A stretch of 64,000 nt of DNA from Acidimicrobilacustris europaeus (GCA_965194515.1 OZ239146.1:620001-684000); one strand, 5' to 3'; positions 21,576-31,387 are shown, counted from the first letter of the stretch. Numbers and translations: made by a program. The notes: generated by a model from the letters alone, not told the origin.

Positions 21576-23875
21576 ATCCGCCTCCCGGTCCCGGAACTCC
21601 GTCGGTTGACCATCCGCAAAAGAGCGCTCCTTGGAACTCGCCTGATTACTTACCTCGTGGTCGCCGTCGTGTGACCACACCGACGCGTCCGGCCCGTCAT
21701 TCATCTGGACGCGGCACCACTGCACCTCGCACAACGCGCGTTCCGCGTGAGGTCCGCCCGGTCGATCGTGTGCAGTCAGGGCAGCGGGGGACTGAGCGTC
21801 GCCCAGTTTCCTCGGCGACCTATGCCTCCCGTCAGTCATCGATGCACAGTTCGCGGCCGGCTTCTGAACTGATCCAAGTCGCAATCTCGTCGACAGTTGC
21901 ATCTGTCATTTCATCGTTTCAGGGAGTCTTCGACCCATCGAGTTCAGGAAAAGGCTCGAAGCCCGTTTTGGTGAGCACCTCGGTGGGGAATCAACGTCGG
22001 CGCACACTGATCCTCCTGGTGGCCTTCGTCCTTCTCTTTTCGGCCGTCCTTTCGAAAGTCGTCTTTCTCCAAACGATTGGCCGAGATCGTTACGTCGCTT
22101 ATGGAGCAAACCAGCGAACAAATACGCAGGTGCTTGCTGCCGATCGCGGTGCGATTCTTGACCGCAACGGCGCTGAACTTGTGATCTCTCGTCCCGGACG
22201 TTCAATTTTCGTAGATCCAAAGCTCGTGACCGACGCCTCGAGTGAGGCAGCGCAACTGGCACCGATACTTGGCCTCGATCCGTTGTTCATCGAATCGAAA
22301 ATGAATGGAACGGGCCGGTTCGCTTATCTTGCGCGTCGCGTCACGGCGGAAGTTGCTGATCAGGTTGCTGCTCTCGGCCTTGCCGGTGTGGCGTTTCTTG
22401 AAGAAAGCGAACGCTTCGCGCCCGCTGGTGATTCGGCTCGATCGCTCTTAGGCAGTGTCGATGTCGACAACGTTGGGATTTCTGGACTGGAGTCGCAATT
22501 CGGGGCGGCACTTACTGGGAAACCAGGGAGCATCTCGCTTGAGCGCAGTCCTCGGGGTCAAACGATCGCTGTGGGCGACCATTCTGTTACCCCTGCGCAA
22601 AAAGGCGACGACCTGAAACTGACCATCGATCAGTCGATTCAGTTTGAAGCCGAGCGCTTGCTCGGTGAACAGGTGAAGGCCACCGGGGCAAAGGGCGGCA
22701 TTGCGATTGTCAGCAAGCCCGGCACGGGCGAGGTTCTGGCGATCGCCGACATGGTGCTTGATCCCGAGACCGGCGCTGTGCGCGTAAGTTCAAACAACTC
22801 AGCGCTAACAACCCAGTACGAGCCGGGTTCAGTGATGAAGATTGTCACTCTCGCTGGCGCGATGGATGCAGGCCAGATCAGTCCGACTTCGCAATTCAAT
22901 CTTCCCCCAACGCTCAGGATCTACGACGCAGAATTCGGTGAAGCGGAAGGCCGCGGAACCGTTACATGGGACACCACTCAGATCCTCACTCATTCGTCGA
23001 ATGTCGGGACGATCAAAATCGGCCAAGGTCTAGGCAAAGACGCGTTGTATTCTGCGCAGAAGGCTTTTGGTTTTGGAACAAAGACTTCTCTCAACTTCCC
23101 AAATGAAGCATCTGGCTCTGTGCTGGCCCCATCGAAGTATTCCGGGACGTCACTTCCTTCGATCGCAATTGGTCAAAGCATTTCGGTAACGCCAATGCAA
23201 ATGCTCTTCGCCTACAACACCATCGCAAACCAGGGCATGTACGTAGGACCCAAGTTGGTCGATTCGACCGTCGATGCCAATGGTGTCGAACATCCGACCG
23301 CCGCTGGTGATTCACATCGGGCAGTGAGCACTGATACTGCCGACAAGATGAACGTCATGATGCGCAATGTGGTGGACGAGGGGACTGGTCGCCTTGCTGC
23401 CATCAACGGATACTCGGTCGCCGGGAAGACCGGCACCTCTCGGAAGCCGCAGCCAGGCGGCGGCTACTTCGACAAGATGGGCGTGGTTCGCTACCAGTCA
23501 ACCTTTGTTGGCTTTGTGCCGGCACAACAGCCAGCGCTCTCGGTCTACGTCATGATCGATGAACCGAGTGGCGCTTATACCGGTGGCGCAACGGCTGCTC
23601 CGGTTTTCTCGAAACTCGGCTCGTTTGCACTCAACCGTCTCGGCATTGCTCCCGCTGCGACTGATATCGCGCTTGGAGGAGCCCCAGTCTCTGCAGTGCT
23701 TGGACTCCCGAGCTCCTCAACCCAGGCAATCGTTACTGAAGGTGACAGGGTTCGCGCGTTGACAGCGGGCTCGCCTGAGGCGATTGCATTTGCGGCACCG
23801 ACCACCATCGCCCCACGAGCGTCGACGACGACTACGACAACAACCGCGGCGCGCAAAACCGCAGCGGTGAGGTGA
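21572..23875 (+). CDS. ftsI: Peptidoglycan transpeptidase FtsI (PBP class B)
   Basis: 767 residues. An unusually long basic, Arg/Ser/Thr/Pro-rich cytoplasmic segment (about 1-140) precedes the membrane helix (about 145-168, LILLVAFVLLFSAVLSKVVF). The PBP dimerisation domain follows. Transpeptidase motifs: S-x-x-K in EPGSVMKIV, S-x-N in HSSNVG, and K-T-G in AGKTGTSRKP. The C-terminus is Thr/Ala-rich after residue 710. It cross-links septal peptidoglycan together with FtsW. Starts within the ftsL stop (ATGA). Confidence 0.93.
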   Translation: MNPPPGPGTPSVDHPQKSAPWNSPDYLPRGRRRVTTPTRPARHSSGRGTTAPRTTRVPREVRPVDRVQSGQRGTERRPVSSATYASRQSSMHSSRPASELIQVAISSTVASVISSFQGVFDPSSSGKGSKPVLVSTSVGNQRRRTLILLVAFVLLFSAVLSKVVFLQTIGRDRYVAYGANQRTNTQVLAADRGAILDRNGAELVISRPGRSIFVDPKLVTDASSEAAQLAPILGLDPLFIESKMNGTGRFAYLARRVTAEVADQVAALGLAGVAFLEESERFAPAGDSARSLLGSVDVDNVGISGLESQFGAALTGKPGSISLERSPRGQTIAVGDHSVTPAQKGDDLKLTIDQSIQFEAERLLGEQVKATGAKGGIAIVSKPGTGEVLAIADMVLDPETGAVRVSSNNSALTTQYEPGSVMKIVTLAGAMDAGQISPTSQFNLPPTLRIYDAEFGEAEGRGTVTWDTTQILTHSSNVGTIKIGQGLGKDALYSAQKAFGFGTKTSLNFPNEASGSVLAPSKYSGTSLPSIAIGQSISVTPMQMLFAYNTIANQGMYVGPKLVDSTVDANGVEHPTAAGDSHRAVSTDTADKMNVMMRNVVDEGTGRLAAINGYSVAGKTGTSRKPQPGGGYFDKMGVVRYQSTFVGFVPAQQPALSVYVMIDEPSGAYTGGATAAPVFSKLGSFALNRLGIAPAATDIALGGAPVSAVLGLPSSSTQAIVTEGDRVRALTAGSPEAIAFAAPTTIAPRASTTTTTTTAARKTAAVR

Positions 23876-23878
23876 CGT

Positions 23879-25312
23879 GTGCGACTGGCGACGATCGTTG
23901 CCGAATTGAATGAGGTCGAGATGGTGGGCCTCAACGGCTCGCCATCATTCAGTGATCTGGAAATCACCGACGTGAATTTTGATTCTCGTCATGTTCAAGC
24001 CGGTTCACTTTTTTGCTGTGTCCCTGGAGTTGCTGATGACGGACACCTCCATGCGGGTGATGCGGTCGCAGCCGGAGCAGTTGCACTGCTCGTAGATCAC
24101 CGTGTCGATGTCGAGGTTCCTCAACTTGTGGTCTCGAACGTCCGGGAAGCCATGGCGACAGTGTCGGCAACGTGTTTTGGGCACCCAGCCGAGGATCTTC
24201 TCGTTGTTGGCGTGACTGGCACCAATGGGAAAACCACGACGACGTGGATGCTCCGAAATATCTTCACAGCCGCTCGCCGAAATGTTGAGGTACTCGGGAC
24301 GCTTTCAGGTGCACGTACGACTCCTGAGTCTCCGGATCTCCAACGTCGTTTGGCCGAATGGCGTGACGAGGGTGTCGAAGTCGTGGCGATGGAAGTTTCC
24401 TCTCACGCGATCGACCAGCGCCGTGTTGATGCAATGAAGTTTCGCGTTGCGTTGTTCACAAACCTCAGCCGTGATCACCTCGACTACCACGGTTCGATGG
24501 AGGAGTACTTCGAAACGAAGGCTCGTCTCTTTGACCCTGAGCGCTGCGAGTCGGCAGTTGTGAACCTCGATAGTCCCCACGGCCGACTTCTTGCCGATGC
24601 CGCAACCGTTCCTACCGATGGCTATTCGCTCGATGAAGTCGAAGACTTGCACCTCTCAGTTGACGGTTCGACCTTTCGGTGGATGGGGCATCAAATCTCG
24701 CTTCCTCTTGGTGGTTTGTTCAATGTGAGCAACGCTCTAGGTGCCGCTCACGTTGCTCGTGTGTTGGGTATCGACGACGCCACAATCGCTGAAGGGCTTT
24801 CCCTCCCGCTCGTCGTTGAAGGCCGATTCGAACGAGTCGATGCCGGGCAGCCATTCGCAATCATCGTTGACTATGCACACACCCCCGATGGCCTCGAACA
24901 GCTCCTTCGTGCCGCTGGTGACATTGTTGACGGTCGCGTCATCGTCGTTTTTGGATGCGGTGGCGACCGAGATCCATCCAAGCGTTCGATGATGGGAGAA
25001 ACCGCGGCGCAGCGTGCCGACTCGGTCATCATTACCGCAGACAATTCACGGTCTGAATCAACTGATCAGATCATCGCTTCGATTGTGGAAGGTGTGCAGC
25101 GGGTGTCGAGTCCACGAGCAAGTTCAATCATTGTGGAACCCGATCGCCGGACAGCTATTTCGGTGGCTCTCCGAAGCGCAGCACCTGGAGACATCGTTCT
25201 TCTGGCCGGCAAGGGTCACGAGACGGTTCAGATAATTGGCGAGTCAACCACTCCCTTCGATGACCGTGTCGTTGCATTCGAGGAATGGAAACAACTGGAG
25301 GCCGCTCGGTGA
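23879..25312 (+). CDS. murE: UDP-MurNAc-tripeptide synthetase MurE
   Basis: 477 residues, GTG start 3 nt after ftsI. It adds the third residue to UDP-MurNAc-L-Ala-D-Glu. Mur ligase motifs: P-loop GVTGTNGKTTTTW, MEVSSHAIDQRR, NLSRDHLDYHG, DYAHTPDGLEQ, FGCGGDRDPSKR. The substrate-recognition motif is DNSRSE rather than the usual DNPR-x-E of meso-DAP-adding enzymes. The Arg is kept, which still favours a diaminopimelate-type substrate over Lys. TGA overlaps the mraY start as GTGA; no murF lies between. Confidence 0.92.
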   Translation: MRLATIVAELNEVEMVGLNGSPSFSDLEITDVNFDSRHVQAGSLFCCVPGVADDGHLHAGDAVAAGAVALLVDHRVDVEVPQLVVSNVREAMATVSATCFGHPAEDLLVVGVTGTNGKTTTTWMLRNIFTAARRNVEVLGTLSGARTTPESPDLQRRLAEWRDEGVEVVAMEVSSHAIDQRRVDAMKFRVALFTNLSRDHLDYHGSMEEYFETKARLFDPERCESAVVNLDSPHGRLLADAATVPTDGYSLDEVEDLHLSVDGSTFRWMGHQISLPLGGLFNVSNALGAAHVARVLGIDDATIAEGLSLPLVVEGRFERVDAGQPFAIIVDYAHTPDGLEQLLRAAGDIVDGRVIVVFGCGGDRDPSKRSMMGETAAQRADSVIITADNSRSESTDQIIASIVEGVQRVSSPRASSIIVEPDRRTAISVALRSAAPGDIVLLAGKGHETVQIIGESTTPFDDRVVAFEEWKQLEAAR

Positions 25313-26343
25313 TTCGCCTCCTCATTGCTGCAGCAATTTCACTTGGCCTTTCGCTCTTTGGCACCCGTCTTTTGATCTCGTGGCTTGAACATCGTCGTAT
25401 CGGACAGCCCATTCGCGAAGATGGCCCTCAGGGTCACATCACTAAAGCGGGTACCCCCACGATGGGTGGTCTGGCCTTTGTGGCAGCCGCTGCGGTTGGG
25501 TGGTTTGTGAGTGATCTCAATGGTGCTGTCTTCACCCGGCGTGGATTGCTGTGCATGGCTGCGATCGTCGCTGCCGGACTCGTCGGACTTCTCGATGATT
25601 CCATCAAAGTGTTTCGTGAGCGCAACTTAGGGTTGACGAAGAGGGCAAAGACGTTTGGTCTTCTTGCTGTTGCCGTCGCCTACGCAGTTTCGATGCTGAC
25701 GTTTACGAACGTCACGACCACGTTGTCTTTCACCCGCTTCGACTTTCCGGGCATTGAAATCGGAAAGATCGGTTGGGTGGTTCTGGCCGTCATCATCTTC
25801 TATGCCACGACAAATGCGGTGAACCTCACTGATGGTCTCGACGGACTCGCCGCTGGTGCCTCAATCTTTGGATTTGCGGCGTACACCGTCATCGCCTTCT
25901 GGGGCTTCCGCCATAACTCGATCTATGGCGATGAAAGCTTCCTCGATACCGCTGTTGTTTCGGCGTCGATGATGGCAGCTGTTGCTGGATTCTTGTGGTG
26001 GAACGCTGCGCCAGCTCGAATCTTCATGGGCGATACCGGCGCTCTAGCAATTGGTGCAGGGCTCGCAGCGCTAGCGCTGAGCACCAACACGATCCTGCTT
26101 CTGCCCCTTGTCGGCGGCCTCTTCGTGATGGAAACCGTTTCGGTCATTCTTCAGGTGGGCAGTTATCGAGCGTTCGGTCGACGCATTTTCCGAATGGCGC
26201 CACTCCATCATCACTTCGAACTTGGAGGATGGCCTGAAACCACGGTGATCATTCGACTCTGGATTGTCGCGGGTCTGTTTACCGCCTTGGCTCTGGGCCT
26301 CTACTACGCCGACTTCGTCCGGTTGCCGGGAGTGATCGACTGA
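25309..26343 (+). CDS. mraY: Phospho-MurNAc-pentapeptide transferase MraY
   Basis: 344 residues from GTG 25309 (overlap GTGA). Polytopic membrane protein with ten hydrophobic segments expected. Conserved cytoplasmic motifs: AGTPTMGG, LLDDSIKV (Asp pair), NLTDGLDGLAAG, MGDTGALAIG, and the C-terminal PLHHHFELGGWPE with the His cluster. It transfers phospho-MurNAc-pentapeptide to undecaprenyl phosphate, giving lipid I. It is TGATG-coupled to murD. Confidence 0.95.
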   Translation: MIRLLIAAAISLGLSLFGTRLLISWLEHRRIGQPIREDGPQGHITKAGTPTMGGLAFVAAAAVGWFVSDLNGAVFTRRGLLCMAAIVAAGLVGLLDDSIKVFRERNLGLTKRAKTFGLLAVAVAYAVSMLTFTNVTTTLSFTRFDFPGIEIGKIGWVVLAVIIFYATTNAVNLTDGLDGLAAGASIFGFAAYTVIAFWGFRHNSIYGDESFLDTAVVSASMMAAVAGFLWWNAAPARIFMGDTGALAIGAGLAALALSTNTILLLPLVGGLFVMETVSVILQVGSYRAFGRRIFRMAPLHHHFELGGWPETTVIIRLWIVAGLFTALALGLYYADFVRLPGVID

Positions 26344-27710
26344 TGGACGCGCCGACGCGCGGCCCATTGCGGTCGGCACTTGTCCTCGGATTTGGCGTCA
26401 CAGGTCGTGCAGTCGCGACTGCGCTTTGCTCTCGTGGCGTTTCTGTTGTGGCAGTCGATGAGCATCCCACCGACGCGATTCGCGCTGAGGCAGCATCGAT
26501 GGGAGTGGAACTGGTCGAATCACCTTCGCTGCAGGATCTGACGCGCCTTGTCTCGGGGTGCGATCTTGTCGTTCCCAGCCCTGGCATTCCCGAATCCCAC
26601 CCCATTTTCGGATGTGCTGAGGCGGAAGGAGTCGCAATCGAATCGGAGTTTGATCTCGCCGATCGGTGGGATTCTCGCCCGATTGTCGCCATCACAGGCA
26701 CCGACGGAAAGACCACGGTGACGACCATGGTCACAGCGATGCTTCTCGCCTCTGGTCTCCGATCTATCGCTTGCGGCAATACCGAAACCCCCTTGGTCGA
26801 AGCCATCTCCGACCCCGCTATCGAAGTCTTTGTTGTTGAAGCCTCTTCGTTCCGTTTGGCGACGACACGTTGGTTCCGACCTTCAGTTGCGGTGTGGCTG
26901 AACTTCGCGCCCGACCACCTCGACGCGCATGCATCACTTTCATCGTACGAATCTGCGAAGGCGTCGATTTGGAAAGATCTCGATGTCATCTCCGGCGTCG
27001 CAATCGCGTCGGCGACTGATCCGGTCGTACTCGCAAACCGCAACCCCCAGGTTTCTACGCTCACTTTCGGGGGAGCCGGGACCAATGCCGACGCCACGGT
27101 GTCCGATGGCTGGCTTTGCTTGCCTGACGGAACCCAACTCATTGCCGTCGACGAACTTCCGCGTTCTTTTCCCCATGACATCACGAACGCACTCGCCGCA
27201 TCAGCAGCGGCATCGGCTGCAGGTGCAACCGTCGAGGGCATCCGGCACACGCTTCGATCATTTAAGGGCCTGCCCCACAGGGTGCACTACATCGGCCAGG
27301 TCAATGGCGTGCGCTGGTTCGACGATTCCAAGGCCACAACCCCGCACGCTGTCGAGACGGCACTGCAAGCGTTCGATTCGGTTGTGCTTATCGCCGGCGG
27401 ACGTAACAAGGGTCTCGATCTTGCTGCTCTTGGGGCGCATGTACCCCCGGTACGAGCAGTTGTGGCGATTGGCGAAGCCGCCGCTGAAGTGCACAATGCC
27501 TTTCACGGACGTTGCGAAATTCGTGTCATCGAAACTTCGATCGCCGACGCGGTTGAAGCTGCAGCGGAGCTTTCCCAGCCCGGAGATGCCGTTCTGCTTT
27601 CTCCTGGCTGCACGTCGTTCGATTGGTTTACGTCGTATGGGGATCGTGGCGATCAGTTTGCCGATGCGGTGCGAGCTCTCCTCGGATTCACGACGGAGGG
27701 AACGCGATGA
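26343..27710 (+). CDS. murD: UDP-MurNAc-L-Ala D-glutamate ligase MurD
   Basis: 455 residues. ATG overlaps the mraY stop. The N-terminal Rossmann-like domain (LVLGFGVTGRAVATAL) binds the UDP-sugar. Mur ligase P-loop AITGTDGKTTVTT, EASSFRLATTRWF, NFAPDHLDAHAS, and C-terminal DDSKATTPHAVETAL plus LSPGCTSFDWFTSYGDRGDQF. These match MurD closely. Overlap ATGA with ftsW. Confidence 0.95.
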   Translation: MDAPTRGPLRSALVLGFGVTGRAVATALCSRGVSVVAVDEHPTDAIRAEAASMGVELVESPSLQDLTRLVSGCDLVVPSPGIPESHPIFGCAEAEGVAIESEFDLADRWDSRPIVAITGTDGKTTVTTMVTAMLLASGLRSIACGNTETPLVEAISDPAIEVFVVEASSFRLATTRWFRPSVAVWLNFAPDHLDAHASLSSYESAKASIWKDLDVISGVAIASATDPVVLANRNPQVSTLTFGGAGTNADATVSDGWLCLPDGTQLIAVDELPRSFPHDITNALAASAAASAAGATVEGIRHTLRSFKGLPHRVHYIGQVNGVRWFDDSKATTPHAVETALQAFDSVVLIAGGRNKGLDLAALGAHVPPVRAVVAIGEAAAEVHNAFHGRCEIRVIETSIADAVEAAAELSQPGDAVLLSPGCTSFDWFTSYGDRGDQFADAVRALLGFTTEGTR

Positions 27711-28864
27711 GTGCAACTGTTGCTCAAGAAAGGCCCTCAGTCGGCCGTTTGCTGCGTGCTGCTCGCAAACCGCAGCCGCGGACCACCAATTTCAAAGCTC
27801 TCTGGCTCGTCGTTATTGCCGCCAATCTCTTTGGCTTGTTGATGATCCTGTCTGCGTCATCGGTAACGGCGCTTTATCAGTACGGAACCTCTTGGTATCA
27901 GTTCCGCCTCCAAGCGGGCTGGTTTGTCATTGGGTGTTGCGCAATGTTTGCAATGAGCCGCTACTCGTATGAAAAGTTGTCGAAGTGGATGAAGTTGGCC
28001 CTCTTTGGCTCCGCTGGGCTCATGGCCGCGGTTCTGATCCCAGGTGTTGGCGTGTCGGTCAACGGTTCTTCGCGTTGGCTCGGATGGGGCCCCCTGCGAA
28101 TGCAGCCTTCCGAATTTGTGAAACTCGCGGTCATTCTTTACGCAGCCGACACCCTCACTCGTCGCGTTGGTCAGATTCGCGATTGGAAGGCAGTGTTGCG
28201 TCCCATCGCGATTGTGTTTGGTGTCTTCGCAGTGATGCTCATGAGACAGCCGAATCTGGGCACGACGATCATTCTCGCCACGATTGTTCTCGTGATGCTT
28301 TTTGTCGGCGGCGTCCCGGGTAAACCTCTGGCTCTTTTTTCGGGGCTGTTGGTCAGCCTCGCTGCGTGCTTTGCGGTTTTTGAGCCCTACCGAATGCGCC
28401 GACTTATGTCGTTCCGCGATCCATGGGCAGATCCGCTCTATACCGGCTACCAAAGCCTTCAGAGTCAGATTGGTTTTGCGAACGGTGGAGTTCTGGGTAC
28501 CGGCCTTGGTCAGGGGCGGGCGAAGTGGGGATTCCTTCCCGAAGCTCACACGGATTTCATTTACGCGATCATCGGCGAAGAGATCGGCCTCGTCGGATCA
28601 GTGCTCGTTATCGGGATATTTCTTACGTTTGCTCTTCTTGGTATTCGCACCGCGCTTCATGCCCGTGATCGTTTCGGAATGTTGTTGGCCACCGGCATCA
28701 CAACCTGGATCCTCATTCAGGCATTCATCAACGTTGGTGCCTGCGTGGGCGTCCTTCCCATCACTGGTGTCCCTCTGCCGTTCGTGTCGGCAGGCGGTTC
28801 ATCTCTTGTCGTCACGATGGCGGCATCTGGCATTCTCCTGAACATCGCTCGACAGGGACGCTGA
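27707..28864 (+). CDS. ftsW: Peptidoglycan glycosyltransferase FtsW
   Basis: 385 residues from ATG 27707 (ATGA overlap with murD); the frame opening at 27623 is discounted. SEDS family polymerase with about ten membrane segments. Diagnostic motifs: NGSSRWLGWGPLRMQPSEF, FRDPWADPLYTGYQSLQSQ, FLPEAHTDFIYAIIGEE and LPFVSAGGSSL. It polymerises lipid II at the septum as the partner of FtsI encoded four genes upstream. TGATG coupling to murG. Confidence 0.94.
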   Translation: MSATVAQERPSVGRLLRAARKPQPRTTNFKALWLVVIAANLFGLLMILSASSVTALYQYGTSWYQFRLQAGWFVIGCCAMFAMSRYSYEKLSKWMKLALFGSAGLMAAVLIPGVGVSVNGSSRWLGWGPLRMQPSEFVKLAVILYAADTLTRRVGQIRDWKAVLRPIAIVFGVFAVMLMRQPNLGTTIILATIVLVMLFVGGVPGKPLALFSGLLVSLAACFAVFEPYRMRRLMSFRDPWADPLYTGYQSLQSQIGFANGGVLGTGLGQGRAKWGFLPEAHTDFIYAIIGEEIGLVGSVLVIGIFLTFALLGIRTALHARDRFGMLLATGITTWILIQAFINVGACVGVLPITGVPLPFVSAGGSSLVVTMAASGILLNIARQGR

Positions 28865-29994
28865 TGAGGGGTCGGCCCGTTGCCGATTCCGCCACCTATG
28901 CCCTCGTGGCCGGTGGGGGAACCGCAGGCCATGTACTTCCGGGGTTGGCAGTTGCGCGTGCACTTGTGGATCGGGGGCACGACAGTTCGTCGATTCATTT
29001 TGTCGGAAGCGAACGGGGGCTTGAGCGAACGTTGGTACCCGATGCAGGCTTCGCTGTCACACTGCTGCCGGGACGCGGTATCCAGCGTCGTCTGACATTC
29101 GAAAACATTGCGGCTGCCTGGGGTCTTCTACGCGCGGTGGCGAAGGGGATCGGGATTGTTCACCGACGACGTCCAAAGGTGGTCCTGGTCCTCGGTGGAT
29201 ACGCCAGCATCGCCTGCACCATTGGCGCGGTGATCTGGCGAGTCCCGATCGTTGTTATGGAACAGAACGCGCGCGCTGGAGCAGCAAACCGTCTTGCTGG
29301 TCGATTCGCGAAAGCATGTGCTGTTCCATTCACTGAAACCGATTTGCCGCGCAGCGTCCTGACTGGAAATCCGGTTCGTGCGGAAGTTCTTGCGATCAAC
29401 CGAGAACGCGACCGCGTGGCTGCACGAACATCACTGGGAGTTTCCGGCGACCGACTATTTGTTGCGGTGATTACGGGATCACTCGGATCACGCAAAGTAA
29501 ACGAAGCGGTTTTTGCTGCTGTGCCGAAGTGGTCGGAGCGGAACGATCTTTCCATTCGTCATGTGATTGGCTCTCGAGACTGGGAATCGGTGCAGGACTC
29601 GCTTCCTGGGGGCGACGCTCTCGAGTACGTCGCTGTGCGCTACGAAGATCACATGGACACAGTTCTCGCTGCAGCTGATCTCCTGATCGGTCGTGCAGGG
29701 GGTACGACGGTTGCTGAACTCGCTGAAGTTGGCGTTGGAGGTGTGCTGGTGCCGTTGCCCCAAGCGCCTCGCGATCACCAAACTGCAAACGCGGCCGCGC
29801 TCGTAAGAGTCGGAGCTGCCCTACTTATTCCCGATGCGGAACTCGATGGCGACCGACTCGTCGCCGCAGTTGACCCGTTACTTGACGATCCTTCGCAACT
29901 AGAACGAATGGGAATCGCGGCGCACACGTTGGCTCAACCCGATGCTGCCGATGCGGTTGCTGAACTCGTGGAGCGTCATGCTCGCCGCTCGTGA
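28864..29994 (+). CDS. murG: UDP-GlcNAc transferase MurG
   Basis: 376 residues, GT28 family; makes lipid II from lipid I at the inner face of the membrane. Motifs: N-terminal AGGGTAGHVLPGLAVA, LGGYASIACTIGA, EQNARAGAANR, and the donor-site GRAGGTTVAELAEVG followed by PLPQAPRDHQTANA. Start overlaps ftsW; its end overlaps the likely murC start by 17 bp, a longer overlap than the 4-bp overlaps elsewhere in the cluster. Confidence 0.95.
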   Translation: MRGRPVADSATYALVAGGGTAGHVLPGLAVARALVDRGHDSSSIHFVGSERGLERTLVPDAGFAVTLLPGRGIQRRLTFENIAAAWGLLRAVAKGIGIVHRRRPKVVLVLGGYASIACTIGAVIWRVPIVVMEQNARAGAANRLAGRFAKACAVPFTETDLPRSVLTGNPVRAEVLAINRERDRVAARTSLGVSGDRLFVAVITGSLGSRKVNEAVFAAVPKWSERNDLSIRHVIGSRDWESVQDSLPGGDALEYVAVRYEDHMDTVLAAADLLIGRAGGTTVAELAEVGVGGVLVPLPQAPRDHQTANAAALVRVGAALLIPDAELDGDRLVAAVDPLLDDPSQLERMGIAAHTLAQPDAADAVAELVERHARRS

Positions 29995-31387
29995 AAGCGA
30001 TCCGTGTCCGTCGCTTGCGAGTGTGCGATCGATCCATGTGGTCGGCGTCGGTGGCCCGGGGATGTCAGCGATCGCCTCGACCCTTGTTGGCATGGGGCAT
30101 TCGGTATCCGGAAGCGACGTTGTCGAATCCGCCGTTCTTGATCGCCTCAGGTCTGAAGGTGTCGTTGTGTTCGTCGGACATTCGGCCGACAATCTTGCGG
30201 CCGAAACCGACTTCGTCGCTGTTTCCACAGCGATTGCCGACGACAATCTCGAAGTTCTTGCCGCACGCGCCCTTGCAATTCCCGTCGTCCGTCGCACTGC
30301 ACTGTTGCCCGCAATGGCTTCTGAGCGCCGCACAATTGCAGTAACGGGCACGCATGGAAAGACGACCACTTCGTCGATGCTCGCAATGGTCCTGCTTGAA
30401 GCGGGCCTTGACCCGTCGTTCCTCATTGGCGGCGATATCAGTCAACTCGGGATCAACGCGAAGTGGTCCCAGGGTGAGTGGTTTGTCGTGGAGGCCGATG
30501 AAAGTGACGGCTCCGGCTTCACCATCGACCATGAAGCACTCATCGTCACCAATATCGAAGCCGATCATCTTGACTATCACGGCTCGTTCGAGAATCTTCG
30601 TGCCGCATTCGAATCGTTCATTTCAGCAACCAGTGGACCAGTGGTCTTGTGTGCCGACGATCCAGAGACCGCTGCGATCGCGGGTGGCACGAGTGCGATT
30701 ACCTATGGTCAATCCGAAGATGCCACCGTGCGCATGCTGAATGTAGAGAGTTCGCGTTCAGGAATTGATTTCGATGTTGTGCGACATGGCGAGCAGTTCG
30801 GACGCATCCACCTTTCCATCCCTGGAACGCACAACGCACTCAACGCGTGTGCGGTGATCGCGTTAGCTCTCGAACTTGGGGTCCCGTTCTCATCGTGTTC
30901 GGCCGCGCTGAAGAGCTTCGGTGGTGTGCGTCGCCGGTTTGAAACTCGGGGAGAGGCTCGTGGCGTGGTGTTCGTCGATGACTATGCCCATTTGCCCACG
31001 GAGATTGAGGCGGCGATATCGGCAGGTCGCGACGGGAATTGGGGCCGTGTGGTTGCGGTCTTCCAGCCTCATCGCTACAGCCGCACCGAATCGTTATGGC
31101 GCGAGTACGCCGATGCCTTTGTCGATGCCGATGTTCTTGTCCTCACCGGCATTTACCCAGCGGGTGAAGCCCCTCGCGAAGGGGTCACTGGTCAACTCAT
31201 CGTCGATGCGGTCACCGGTGCGCATCCTGAGCAGGAAGTCCTGTACGTCGCCGATCGTTCTGGGCTTGCGCAAATTCTTGCCAAGGAACTTCGGGAAGGC
31301 GACTTATGTCTTTCGCTGGGTGCTGGAGACATCACCAAACTCGCCGACGAAGTTCTTCCGCTCCTTGTCGATGGGGGAGCGTCGTGA
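29978..31387 (+). CDS. murC: UDP-MurNAc L-alanine ligase MurC
   Basis: 469 residues from ATG 29978. GTG 30023 (giving VRSIHVVGVGG, the usual MurC opening) is an alternative 28 nt after the murG stop. Motifs: VGVGGPGMSAIAS, AVTGTHGKTTTSSML, EADESDGSG, NIEADHLDYHGS, DDYAHLPTEIEAAI and FQPHRYSRTESL. It adds L-Ala to UDP-MurNAc. It normally carries DDYGHHP; here the last His is Leu (DDYAHLP), a modest deviation. GTGA overlap with murB. Confidence 0.93.
   Translation: MLAARESDPCPSLASVRSIHVVGVGGPGMSAIASTLVGMGHSVSGSDVVESAVLDRLRSEGVVVFVGHSADNLAAETDFVAVSTAIADDNLEVLAARALAIPVVRRTALLPAMASERRTIAVTGTHGKTTTSSMLAMVLLEAGLDPSFLIGGDISQLGINAKWSQGEWFVVEADESDGSGFTIDHEALIVTNIEADHLDYHGSFENLRAAFESFISATSGPVVLCADDPETAAIAGGTSAITYGQSEDATVRMLNVESSRSGIDFDVVRHGEQFGRIHLSIPGTHNALNACAVIALALELGVPFSSCSAALKSFGGVRRRFETRGEARGVVFVDDYAHLPTEIEAAISAGRDGNWGRVVAVFQPHRYSRTESLWREYADAFVDADVLVLTGIYPAGEAPREGVTGQLIVDAVTGAHPEQEVLYVADRSGLAQILAKELREGDLCLSLGAGDITKLADEVLPLLVDGGAS

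Noticed and set aside
26279..27250. 323-codon minus-strand frame opposite murD
   Set aside because: Ser/Ala-rich shadow with no motif; murD is unambiguous.
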